From: Rhizobium sp. J15 | Lineage (GTDB): Bacteria > Pseudomonadota > Alphaproteobacteria > Rhizobiales > Rhizobiaceae | Direction: 5' to 3' | Assembly (NCBI RefSeq): GCF_002531825.1 | Contig: NZ_NWSX01000052.1 | Span: 1-43,501 of the forward strand | Length of the DNA: 43,501 bases | The notes under the pieces: model-generated | Seen by the model: only the letters and a program-made list of their open reading frames with translations | Databases searched by the model: none | Told to the model about the DNA's origin: nothing | Made by a program: the position numbers and the translations under genes | In this document: piece by piece, positions 32,449 through 40,683 of the stretch | How positions within the stretch are numbered: position 1 is the stretch's first letter | Layout of the letters: each line of letters starts with the position of its first letter

Positions 32449-34107
32449 TTAGAGTCCAGCTTTCCGCGCTTCAGCAGTCCGACTGACCGGCTGGGAGCGT
32501 CTGTTTTCAATGATAGATTCAGCATTCCGCAATGCCAGCGCGGTCACGGTGCCGGTAGGGTTGACCGCACCCGAGGTCGGCATGACGCTTCCGTCCATGA
32601 CGAAGAGGTTTGGCACATCATGCGAGCGTCCAAACGAGTCGACGACCGACGTGCGTGGATCGTTGCCCATTCGCACCGTTCCGAGTATGTGCCAGCCGGT
32701 CTCGCGCATCAGCGGTGTTCCCGACACTTCATAGGCGCCCGCTTCCTTCATCGACTCTGAAGCGCGCAACAGATTGAAATCCAACAGATCTAGGGTATTT
32801 TGCGATGCCTTGTATGTCACCTTCACTGCGGGCATGCCCTGGGCGTCGGTCACATCGGGATCGAGGGTAATCATGTTGTCCTCACTCGGTAGGTCTTCTG
32901 CCATGATTCCCCAATAAGCCGAACGACCGAACCGCTTGTGTACCGTTGCATGGAAGTTATCGCCCCAGACGTCGGCATTGCCGCCCCAAGGCCAACTGCC
33001 TACCGACGTGAGGGGACCACCCATTCCCATGAGCTGCCATTTTGCTCCTCGGTAGAAATTGGTCTCTTTGCGGGTCTCAGCAAATTCCAGCGAATAGGCG
33101 CGTTGACCGTAGGGTCCTTGCCAATTCTCGAAGAAATCGTCGAACAGACCGCTCACGGTACCATATGGGTGCATCATCAACCGCTTGCCCACCAGCCCGG
33201 ACGAATTCGCCAATCCATTTGGATGGTCGTTCGAGGCGGAATTGAGGAGCAGCCTCGGCGTGCCCACGCCGTTAGCCGAAACGATAACTGTACGGCCCGG
33301 CTGAAAATGCGTGGTTCCTGTTTCCCGATCCACATAGGTGACACCCGTGGCGAGACCGTCGGATCCTGTTTCCACGCGCAAAACTCGTGCGTTCTGGACA
33401 AGTTTCACACCAAGCTTGATACAGGCGGGCCAATGCGTCCGGTCCACTGACGCTTTGGCTCCATCGAAACAGCCCCACGTACACGCACCGCGCCGCACAC
33501 AAGGCAACAGCCCATTATGTTTCACGGTCGCGATGGAGTTGCTGCCTGGCCACCAATGCCAGCCAAGCCGGTCATGGGCCGCGGCGAATTTCCGTTCCAT
33601 CGCTCCCATGGGAAAGGGCGGCAGCGGGATGTCGAAACCTGGCGGATAAGCCGGGTCTCCCCCGACACCGGATACCGCGAAGTCGTTCTCGACCCGGGCG
33701 TAAAAAGGTTCGAGCTCCGCATAGCTGAGAGGCCAGTCGTCGGCGATTCCGTCCACCGTGCGCACTCGAAAATCGCTCGGCTTAAGTCGATGCCAGGCAG
33801 CCGCGTAGAGTACCGAACTGCCGCCGACACCGTTCCACATCAATGGCTCAATATCGGCATTGCTGACGTCGATCGGATAGTCTGAGGGCGCCTTGCGACG
33901 ATTTGGGTTTGTGGCAAAATGCTGTTGTTTTGTCAGTTCGAACTCGAGGCCGGAGTGTCGAAGTTTCGTGTAGTCGGGATAACCACCTTGCTCGAGACAA
34001 ACGACGGACATACCTTCTTCTGCGAGCCGTTTTGCAGCCACCGCTCCGGAAGGCCCGGCGCCGACAATCACAACGTCATACACGGATGTTCGGCTTTCGT
34101 TGGCCAT
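32449..34107 (-). CDS. GMC-family oxidoreductase (gluconate 2-dehydrogenase flavoprotein-like)
   Basis: The 552-residue FAD enzyme has an N-terminal dinucleotide motif VVIVGAGPSGAVAAKRLAEEG, a GMC N-terminal region with WNGVGGSSVLYAAAWHRL, and a C-terminal part with ETGWHILGTVRMGNDP and SGAVNPTGTVTALALRNAE. The last two hold the conserved His and Asn of the active site. The paired small subunit resembles that of periplasmic gluconate-type dehydrogenases, so oxidation of a sugar, sugar acid or polyol is plausible. ATG 34107 follows AAGGAG. Transcription probably starts at promoter P3, giving a leader of about 200 bases. Confidence 0.9.
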   Translation of the reverse strand: MANESRTSVYDVVIVGAGPSGAVAAKRLAEEGMSVVCLEQGGYPDYTKLRHSGLEFELTKQQHFATNPNRRKAPSDYPIDVSNADIEPLMWNGVGGSSVLYAAAWHRLKPSDFRVRTVDGIADDWPLSYAELEPFYARVENDFAVSGVGGDPAYPPGFDIPLPPFPMGAMERKFAAAHDRLGWHWWPGSNSIATVKHNGLLPCVRRGACTWGCFDGAKASVDRTHWPACIKLGVKLVQNARVLRVETGSDGLATGVTYVDRETGTTHFQPGRTVIVSANGVGTPRLLLNSASNDHPNGLANSSGLVGKRLMMHPYGTVSGLFDDFFENWQGPYGQRAYSLEFAETRKETNFYRGAKWQLMGMGGPLTSVGSWPWGGNADVWGDNFHATVHKRFGRSAYWGIMAEDLPSEDNMITLDPDVTDAQGMPAVKVTYKASQNTLDLLDFNLLRASESMKEAGAYEVSGTPLMRETGWHILGTVRMGNDPRTSVVDSFGRSHDVPNLFVMDGSVMPTSGAVNPTGTVTALALRNAESIIENRRSQPVSRTAEARKAGL

Positions 34108-34320
34108 TTGCCTGACTCCTTAATATCTGTCCAGTACGTGCCCGGCGGCGCTTCATATGCCGAGTAACATCTCGCGTCGCCGTGGAAACGCCGATTTTAA
34201 CCGCCGTCTAATTCGGGAGCTTGCAGCGCGATGTCATTGAATAAGTCGGCTGATCCGTAGCCTCCCGATTCCTTGACGTCCTAACGGCAACTGCGCTCCA
34301 TTTCGAGTTCGGCAAGCCAT

Positions 34321-34366
34321 AGTGAACACTATGATCCATTATTGTGTCAACAGGATCAAGTGATCC
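34321..34366 (-). promoter_or_regulatory. Shared composite promoter P3 (GMC/small-subunit operon)
   Basis: On the minus strand: GGATCA-CT-TGATCC (34366-34353), two bases, TTGACA (34350-34345), six bases, TGGATCATAGTGTTCACT (34338-34321). The 18-base block is identical to that of P2 and spacing is conserved to the base. It faces the GMC gene ending at 32449. Confidence 0.8.
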
Positions 34367-34392
34367 TATCAAATATTTTGATTTGAAACTTG

Positions 34393-34414
34393 GGCCGCTG
34401 GAGCACCAGCGGCC
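34393..34414. other. Hairpin between divergent promoters P3 and P4
   Basis: GGCCGCTGG (34393-34401) and CCAGCGGCC (34406-34414) make a perfect 9-bp stem with an AGCA loop. It lies in the 316-bp stretch between two divergent shared promoters, where no gene is visible. It may be a roadblock, part of an unannotated RNA, or a binding site; no T-tract follows. Confidence 0.4.
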
Positions 34415-34682
34415 GCGCTCATCAAAATATCCAGGAGCACGCTCCGTAGCTTCCATTGTTCAGCTGCAGGGTCGTCTAGCTCATGGCTTAGAATCGACGG
34501 TCGATCCATGACGTGAAGCTGCGATAGGTAACTGCAGGTCGGATCATATGACGTGCAAGAGAGCGGTCAATCAGGTCGACCGCCAGATGAGCGCAGCAGC
34601 CGCTCGAGACGCGTGCAATCCCTTCCGTCATTGCGATGGTGGAATGGGAGCTCTCCCACCCCCAATTATCAAAAACGAATCT

Positions 34683-34728
34683 GGATCACATGATCCTGTT
34701 GACATTGAATTGGATCATAGTGTTTATT
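34683..34728 (+). promoter_or_regulatory. Shared composite promoter P4 (aminotransferase/hydantoinase operon)
   Basis: GGATCA-CA-TGATCC (34683-34696), two bases, TTGACA (34699-34704), six bases, TGGATCATAGTGTTTATT (34711-34728). It ends only 31 bases before the aminotransferase ATG at 34760. The TTTATT at its end is the best -10-like match among the four copies. Confidence 0.8.
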
Positions 34729-34759
34729 GCTCCTCACTCAAGAATGGATGGAGAACAGG

Positions 34760-36130
34760 ATGAAACTTGGCTCAGGGCAGAGCACTGACGAAGCAGGCTC
34801 CGTTATCGGCAAGCGCTCCGAAGCCGCCTATATGAGAGAACGGAAGGTGGTCCCGGGTGGGTCAATGCGAGCGGCATCTTGGCTCCAGCCGCACCCACCT
34901 TACGCCGCGCGTGGCGAAGGATGCTGGGTTATCGATATCGATGAGCGGCGGCTTCTCGATTGCGCAAACAACTTTTTCTCGCTCATCCATGGCCACGCCT
35001 TTCGCCCGGTTCTAGATGCGGTGCGCGACGCGATGACCACCGGCACCGCGTTCGGAATGCCGACGGAGAGCGAAATCCTTCTTGCCGAAGCGCTCGCCGC
35101 CAGAAGCCCACGGATGGAGCAGACCCGTTTTTGCAACTCGGGAACCGAGGCCGTGCTAGCCGCAATCAAGGGTGCACGGGGCCTGACCGGCCGGTATAGG
35201 ATTGCCAAGTTCGAGGGCTGCTATCACGGAGCCTACGACTGGGTCGAGGTTAGCCTTGATCCAACGCCGTCGAATTGGGACGACGAGAATGGCAACCCTG
35301 CATCTGTTCGCTGCAATGCCGGCACACCGGAATCGGTTTTGCAAGAAGTGGTGGTCCTCCCTTACGACGATCCGCAGCGTTGCGCGGACATCCTTCGCCG
35401 CGAAGGGGCTACGCTGGCCGCAGTTATCGTCGATCCGAATGCCTCGCGTGCCGGCACGGTACCAATGTCGAAAGAAACAGCTGCAGTCATCCAGGATGCT
35501 TGCCGTCGTGATGGCATCATTCTCATTGCCGACGAGGTGATCAGCTTCCGTCTGTCCTATGAAGGAGCTTCCCCGCTTTTCGGTCTTGAGCCGGATCTGA
35601 TTACGACGGCCAAGATCATTGGCGGCGGGTTGCCGATCGGCGCTGTCTCCGGGCGCGCCGAATATATGGCGGTCTTCGATCACTCCGCTGGCAAACCGAA
35701 AGTGTCAATGGGCGGCACGTTCAGCGCTAATCCGCTCAGCATGGCTGCCGGACTGGCCTCTCTCGAGCACTACTCGCGGCCGGTCGTGGAACGGCTGAAT
35801 AAACTTGGCGACGCCCTGCGCGATAGAATTAGCAATGGACTTGCGGATGCTGGCGTGGCCGCAACGGTCACTGGAATGGGATCGCTGTTTCGGCTTCACA
35901 TAGGCGCGGGAAAGGTTACCGGCTATCGGAGCGCATTTCCGACTGCGGAGGCTGCAAAGCTCATCCGTCGGATTCAGCTGGCCATGTTGAACGAAAACGT
36001 CCTGCTCACGCCGAACTGCTCCGGGTCGCTTTCCAGCCCGATGACCGAAGTCGAGGTCTTTTCGATAGCGGACAAGCTGGTGCACGTCGTCGAAAAGGAA
36101 CTTGGCGCTTACCAAGGCTCGTCCAACTGA
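34760..36130 (+). CDS. Class III aminotransferase (glutamate-1-semialdehyde aminomutase-like)
   Basis: The 456-residue fold type I PLP enzyme has the FCNSGTEAVLAAIKGARGLTG phosphate-binding region, the LIADEVISFR motif (Asp contacting the PLP ring) and the PLP lysine in TTAKIIGGGLPIGAVSGR. It resembles HemL-like proteins but also omega- and beta-amino-acid transaminases. Housekeeping HemL is unlikely in a catabolic operon. ATG 34760 follows GGAG; the frame from 34727 has no such site and begins inside the promoter block. It is the first gene of the P4 operon, with HyuA 55 bp downstream. Confidence 0.88.
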   Translation: MKLGSGQSTDEAGSVIGKRSEAAYMRERKVVPGGSMRAASWLQPHPPYAARGEGCWVIDIDERRLLDCANNFFSLIHGHAFRPVLDAVRDAMTTGTAFGMPTESEILLAEALAARSPRMEQTRFCNSGTEAVLAAIKGARGLTGRYRIAKFEGCYHGAYDWVEVSLDPTPSNWDDENGNPASVRCNAGTPESVLQEVVVLPYDDPQRCADILRREGATLAAVIVDPNASRAGTVPMSKETAAVIQDACRRDGIILIADEVISFRLSYEGASPLFGLEPDLITTAKIIGGGLPIGAVSGRAEYMAVFDHSAGKPKVSMGGTFSANPLSMAAGLASLEHYSRPVVERLNKLGDALRDRISNGLADAGVAATVTGMGSLFRLHIGAGKVTGYRSAFPTAEAAKLIRRIQLAMLNENVLLTPNCSGSLSSPMTEVEVFSIADKLVHVVEKELGAYQGSSN

Positions 36131-36185
36131 GACAAAAGGGTTCAGCAGCCTCTGACAGAGATATAAGGGAAATGGTGAAGCAACG

Positions 36186-38276
36186 ATGAGTGGACAGCCG
36201 ATGTTAATTGCACCCTACCGCGTCGGAGTTGATATCGGCGGTACCTTTACCGACCTTGTCATGGTTGATTCCAAAGGGGCCGTGCGTGCGTTCAAGGCGC
36301 CTTCGGTCCCATCGGATCCAACGGAAGGCGTGCTTTCGGCGATTCGACTGGCGGCCGATGCGTTGGCAATCGACGTTGAAACCTTCCTTTCCAACACTGA
36401 ACTGTTTGTTCACGGCTCGACCATTGCGACAAACACCCTGCTTGAGAAGAAGGGTGCAAAGGTCGGGCTTCTGGTCACGGACGGTTTCCGCGATTCGCTG
36501 GAGATCCGACGATCCATGCGTGAGTATGTTTGGGACCATCGAAAGCCGTTCCCGGAAGTCCTGGTTCCCCGTTATCTGCGCCTCCCGGTCGTCGAACGAC
36601 TCGAGCAAGATGGCACGGTCAGGATACCTTTCAATCCGGATTCTGTCGCGGCCGCTGCGCGCGTCTTCGAGGACGAGGGCGTCGAGACGGTTGCGATCTG
36701 CTTCCTGCATTCCTACGCAAATCCGGCCCACGAAAGAGCAGCCAAGGCAGAGCTGAAGAAGCTTCTCCCGAACGTCTGGGTCACCGCGTCGTCGGAAATC
36801 GCTCCGACGATTGGCGAGTATGAACGCACATCAACGACCGTCGTCAATGCTTATGTTGCGCGTCGTGTCGTTCCTTATCTCGAAAGCCTTTCGCAGCGGC
36901 TTTCCTCGCTTGGACTGAAGCGCAAGCTGCTGATGATCCAGTCGAACGGCGGAGCGATTTCCATAGATGAGATCGGTCAAGCGCCGGCCAGCCTCGTTCT
37001 GTCAGGCCCGGCCGCCGGTGTGGGTTCGTTGAAGTTTTTCGGTCAGGACACCGGGTCCGAGCACCTTATGTCGATTGAGATCGGTGGAACGAGTTGCGAC
37101 GTTACGCTGATGGAACACGGGATGGTCTCAATGACTGACCAGATCGTGGTTGACGGCTACCATTTGAACATTCCGTCCGTTGATATCCACACCGTCGGCG
37201 CAGGCGGAGGCACGATTGCATCCGTCGACGGCGCCGGGCTCCTGAAGGCCGGACCGGAAGGCGCGGGCTCCACCCCCGGACCGGCATGCTATGGCCGCGG
37301 AGGTACACGGCCGACCGTGACCGATGCGCAGTTGGTGCTCGGCCGGCTCAAGCCAGGTCCATATGCTGGCGGAGTGATCACCTTGAATCTCGAGAAGGCC
37401 ATCGAAGCGATCGAGACGCATGTCGCAAAGCCTCTTGGCCTCAGCGTCAACGACGCGGCGGCCGGTATCATACAGCTCGTCGAGCAAAATATTCTCCACG
37501 CGGTAGAGCAAGCCTCGCTCGAAAAGGGTTACAATCCACAGGCATTTACACTTGTGGCCTGCGGTGGGGCAGGCCCGCTCCACGGTCCATCGACTGCAAG
37601 GCTGCTCGGATGCTCAAGCCTCTATATCCCGCGCCTTGCCGGTGTGTTTTGCGCATTCGGGATGTGTAATTCCGACCTTCGCCATGACTACGTGCGAAGC
37701 TGGCTCAAGGATCTGGACAATCGCGAAAGTTCAGGCCCGGATCTGCTCGAAGCCGCTTTTATCGAGATGCAAGCGGAAGCGAGTGATGTTCTTGCGCGCG
37801 AAGGCTTCACAGGCCATAAGGCGCTTCTGAAACGCGCCTACGATCTTCGTTATTTTGGCCAGCAGTGGACTATACCCGTGGAATGCGCCTCGACGGATGC
37901 GGGGACGATGCGTGCAGCATTTGAGCAGGTTTATCAACGGCTTTTCGGTTATGTGCAGCCCGCAGGTGCGATTGAGATCGTCAATCTGCGATTGGCAGCG
38001 ATCGGCAGGCTTGATGCGTTGGAAGTTGCTTCTGCTCCCGCCGCGGTGTCCGATCCAGTGGCCATTTCGCGCCGCCCGGTATGGGTCAACAAGGAGTTAG
38101 GCTTCGTCGAAACGCCTGTTTACGATGGCACGGCTCTGACCTCGCGCCAGCAACTGACTGGACCTGCGATCATCGAAGAAGCAACGACCACGCTCATTCT
38201 TGGGGCCGGCGACAAGCTGACGATGACCGAAGCAGGCAACTATCACGTCGACATTCTGCTGAGCGAGGCAGCATGA
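36186..38276 (+). CDS. hyuA: Hydantoinase/oxoprolinase subunit A (HyuA-like)
   Basis: The 696-residue ATP-dependent amidohydrolase or carboxylase subunit starts with the actin-like phosphate-1 motif VGVDIGGTFTDLVMV (residues about 14-28). It contains FVHGSTIATNTLLEKKGAKVGLLVTDGFRD, and further on SGPAAGVGSLKFFG and SIEIGGTSCDVTL. Family members open hydantoins, oxoproline or N-methylhydantoin with ATP, or carboxylate ketones (acetone and acetophenone carboxylases). The substrate is not readable here. The start has only a weak ribosome site; an internal ATG at 36201 is an alternative. It overlaps the downstream 39-residue ORF by 4 bp. Confidence 0.9.
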   Translation: MSGQPMLIAPYRVGVDIGGTFTDLVMVDSKGAVRAFKAPSVPSDPTEGVLSAIRLAADALAIDVETFLSNTELFVHGSTIATNTLLEKKGAKVGLLVTDGFRDSLEIRRSMREYVWDHRKPFPEVLVPRYLRLPVVERLEQDGTVRIPFNPDSVAAAARVFEDEGVETVAICFLHSYANPAHERAAKAELKKLLPNVWVTASSEIAPTIGEYERTSTTVVNAYVARRVVPYLESLSQRLSSLGLKRKLLMIQSNGGAISIDEIGQAPASLVLSGPAAGVGSLKFFGQDTGSEHLMSIEIGGTSCDVTLMEHGMVSMTDQIVVDGYHLNIPSVDIHTVGAGGGTIASVDGAGLLKAGPEGAGSTPGPACYGRGGTRPTVTDAQLVLGRLKPGPYAGGVITLNLEKAIEAIETHVAKPLGLSVNDAAAGIIQLVEQNILHAVEQASLEKGYNPQAFTLVACGGAGPLHGPSTARLLGCSSLYIPRLAGVFCAFGMCNSDLRHDYVRSWLKDLDNRESSGPDLLEAAFIEMQAEASDVLAREGFTGHKALLKRAYDLRYFGQQWTIPVECASTDAGTMRAAFEQVYQRLFGYVQPAGAIEIVNLRLAAIGRLDALEVASAPAAVSDPVAISRRPVWVNKELGFVETPVYDGTALTSRQQLTGPAIIEEATTTLILGAGDKLTMTEAGNYHVDILLSEAA

Positions 38277-38392
38277 ACAAGCGAAGCGTCCCTGGGCGCA
38301 TTTCGAAAGCTGCTGCGTCTCTTGTGCGACCGCAGTCAAATGCCCCGAAACACGGATGGTTTATTACAAGAATTGATGAGGTCAAACCATGA
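38273..38392 (+). CDS. 39-residue ORF coupled between hyuA and hyuB
   Basis: ATG 38273 overlaps the hyuA stop (ATGA), and the stop TGA 38390-38392 overlaps the hyuB start (ATGA again). The frame exactly fills the gap between the two hydantoinase genes. GAGCGAGG lies just upstream. The product is small and basic: it begins MNKRSVPGRISKAAASL, contains no Cys and has one His and one Trp (HGWFITR), ending DEVKP. I recognise no family. Double 4-bp overlaps argue for real, coupled translation, either as a small subunit or purely to keep ribosomes on the message into hyuB. Chance cannot be excluded for 39 codons. Confidence 0.55.
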   Translation: MNKRSVPGRISKAAASLVRPQSNAPKHGWFITRIDEVKP

Positions 38393-40128
38393 GTACTGTT
38401 TTGTCTCCAGAATACGATCCGGTTCTCATTGCAATTCTGCAGCGACAGCTGGATCATATCAGCCTGCAAATGGGCACAATCATGACTCGGACTGCGCGCA
38501 GTCCAATCTTCAGCCAAAGCCATGACTTTTCGTGCTTCCTGAGCAATGCGGATGGCGAGACGATCGCGCAGGCGGACGGTTTGCCGATTCATTCCGGTAG
38601 TGGCGGATTTGCGGTGCGCGCGGTTTTGCGGGATTTTTCCGGGCGTATCGAGCCGGAAGACGTCTTTATTCTCAGCGATCCCTATGCGGCTGGCGGTAAC
38701 CACCTGCCGGACTGGACCCTTATTCGCCCTGTTTTCGTGGAAGGCGAACTGGTCGGATTCTGCAGTAATCGTGCTCACCAGTCTGATATCGGCGGCGGCG
38801 CGGCTGGTACCTACAATGCCAAGGCGACCGAGATTTTCCACGAAGGAATTCGCCTGCCCGTCCTCAAGTTGATCGAAAAGGGCCAGTTGCGCGATGACCT
38901 GTGGCGCATGCTGCTTCTGAACTCGCGTTGCCCGGACCTGCTGGAAGGCGATCTTGGCGCGATGATCGGCTCCACACGGATTGGCGGCCAGCGCTTGGCT
39001 GACGTCATCTCCCAACTTGGACTCAAGAAGGGCCGCGCCTATCTCGATGCTCTTCTTGACTACGGCGAGCGGCGGATGCGTCAGGCCATCGCGGAGCTTC
39101 CTAATGGCGTATGGCATGCATCGGACTTCAGCGATACCGACTGCTTCGAGCTTGTCGATATCGAAACACGTATCAAGATGACCATCGACGAGGACACGAT
39201 CACCTTTGATTTCACGGGTACGTCGCCGCAGATCAAAGGTTTCAAGAATAGCGGGATCGCCAACACACATTCGGCTGTCTATTGCGCTCTTTCCGCCTTT
39301 CTCGACCCTGCCATTCCGCACAACGAGGGCACCTACCGCTGCGTCAAGATCATCGCGCCTGAAGGAAGCGTCGTGAACGCGCGACCACCAGCACCAATGA
39401 CGATGAATACGGTGTTTCCGGCGATCGACATCATGAATGCATGCTGGGGAGCTTTGGCACAGGCCGATCCCGAGCGTGCCTGCGCGGGATGGGGTAAGTC
39501 GGTGTTCGGCATCTCGTCGGGCACGAAGCCTGACGGAAACGTCTTTGTTCTTTATCACTGGCACGGCAGTTCCGGTGGCGGCGCAGTCAAGGGGCGTGAC
39601 GGGTTTCCAACGTCCAGCCACCAGATGACCCTGGGCGGGATGTTCATCCCGAATGTCGAAACCTACGAACAGTCCTATCCGATCCGCGTGCATCGCTACG
39701 AAATGCGATGCGACACCGGCGGTGCTGGTCAGTACCGTGGTGGAACCGGCGTCGACTACGTGGTCGATGTCTTGGCGGGTGGAGAACACCTCCTGCGAGG
39801 CGAGGGCGCGCGCAAGAAGACAGCCGCGGGGGTCAACGGCGGACACTGGGGCGAGAAGGGCTCTATCAAGGCTTTCGATCTGGCGACAGGTGAAGAGCTA
39901 TACTGCCCGCCCTATGGTGTCGAAGAGGTCAGACCGCTCCACCTGGTAATTGAAGCTACGGCCGGTGGCGGCTGGGGACACCCACACCAGCGTGACCCCG
40001 CCTCCGTCCTGCGGGATGTCCGCGACGGCGTCGTGTCCCGACAGGCGGCACTGGATATCTACGGAGTCGCGATCTCGGCCGACGGAAAATCCATTCTGTC
40101 GACCGAAGCGAGACTCATGACAGCATAG
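38389..40128 (+). CDS. hyuB: Hydantoinase/oxoprolinase subunit B (HyuB-like)
   Basis: The 579-residue HyuB-family protein begins DPVLIAILQRQLDHISLQMGTIMTRTARSPIFSQSHDFSCFL. It contains DPYAAGGNHLPDWTLIRPVF near residue 100, the AHQSDIGGGAAGTYN segment, and C-terminal RYEMRCDTGGAGQYRGGTGVDY. It forms a complex with HyuA for ATP-dependent hydrolysis or carboxylation. GAGG precedes the ATG by 8 bases. The pair is split by a 39-residue ORF. No gamma-type small carboxylase subunit is otherwise visible. Confidence 0.9.
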   Translation: MSTVLSPEYDPVLIAILQRQLDHISLQMGTIMTRTARSPIFSQSHDFSCFLSNADGETIAQADGLPIHSGSGGFAVRAVLRDFSGRIEPEDVFILSDPYAAGGNHLPDWTLIRPVFVEGELVGFCSNRAHQSDIGGGAAGTYNAKATEIFHEGIRLPVLKLIEKGQLRDDLWRMLLLNSRCPDLLEGDLGAMIGSTRIGGQRLADVISQLGLKKGRAYLDALLDYGERRMRQAIAELPNGVWHASDFSDTDCFELVDIETRIKMTIDEDTITFDFTGTSPQIKGFKNSGIANTHSAVYCALSAFLDPAIPHNEGTYRCVKIIAPEGSVVNARPPAPMTMNTVFPAIDIMNACWGALAQADPERACAGWGKSVFGISSGTKPDGNVFVLYHWHGSSGGGAVKGRDGFPTSSHQMTLGGMFIPNVETYEQSYPIRVHRYEMRCDTGGAGQYRGGTGVDYVVDVLAGGEHLLRGEGARKKTAAGVNGGHWGEKGSIKAFDLATGEELYCPPYGVEEVRPLHLVIEATAGGGWGHPHQRDPASVLRDVRDGVVSRQAALDIYGVAISADGKSILSTEARLMTA

Positions 40129-40182
40129 TTTGCCTGATGGTTCCGTGCGATGAAGTCCAATATAACGTTCAAGGGGAACAAC

Positions 40183-40602
40183 ATGAGTAAGAAGCGTGCA
40201 AAGGATATTCTTCGTGAGTATCACGAAGCCTGGTCGAGCGGCGATGTAGAAAAGGGCTGCAGCTACTATGCTGATAACCTCGTCGTGCACATGGGCGGAA
40301 CGCACCCCGTTCTTTCCCGCGATTTCCATGGTGCCAAGGGCTTTGTCGAAGGCTGGGTGAACAAGGTCGCCGCCTATACCGACAAGTGGATCGTCGGCGG
40401 CGAAGCCGGACATGATGAACTGATCGCAGAGTCGGACGAGGCTATTTTGATCATGGTTCATGAGATTTGGGCGCGCGGTGACAAGCAGGTTCGCACCGAC
40501 CGTCTCGCAGCTTACCGCTTCGAGAACGAGCAGATCGTGGAGTGCTGGTTCTGCGACATGCGTCAGGCAGAAGTTGATGCGTTTTTCTCGGGTATCCGAT
40601 AG
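40183..40602 (+). CDS. NTF2-like / SnoaL-like protein
   Basis: The 139-residue cone-shaped alpha+beta (NTF2-like) protein has an N-terminal helix AKDILREYHEAWSSGDVEKGCSYYADNLVVHMGG and a C-terminal FENEQIVECWFCDMRQAEVDAFF typical of SnoaL-like domains. These serve as small enzymes (isomerases, cyclases, dehydratases) or binding modules. ATG 40183 follows AAGGGGA, a better site than that of the in-frame ATG at 40150. It lies between hyuB and a GMC oxidoreductase in the P4 operon, suggesting a role on the pathway intermediate. Function unknown. Confidence 0.75.
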   Translation: MSKKRAKDILREYHEAWSSGDVEKGCSYYADNLVVHMGGTHPVLSRDFHGAKGFVEGWVNKVAAYTDKWIVGGEAGHDELIAESDEAILIMVHEIWARGDKQVRTDRLAAYRFENEQIVECWFCDMRQAEVDAFFSGIR

Positions 40603-40683
40603 GCGGAACAGCCCTTGTCAGCGTCTCCTCATAATCATGGGCGGGGCCGTATGCGGTATTATTACTCAGATTAGGATAGTGTA

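Noticed and set aside
34760..36130. HemL (tetrapyrrole biosynthesis) as the role of the class III aminotransferase
   Set aside because: The fold and motifs fit, but it is the first gene of a catabolic operon with a regulated promoter shared with an importer, so a catabolic transaminase is more likely.
38194..39846. 550-codon open frame on the minus strand opposite hyuB
   Set aside because: It lies antisense to a clear HyuB with full family motifs. Its translation is Arg/Asp/Val-rich with no domain pattern, as expected for a shadow frame in GC-rich DNA.
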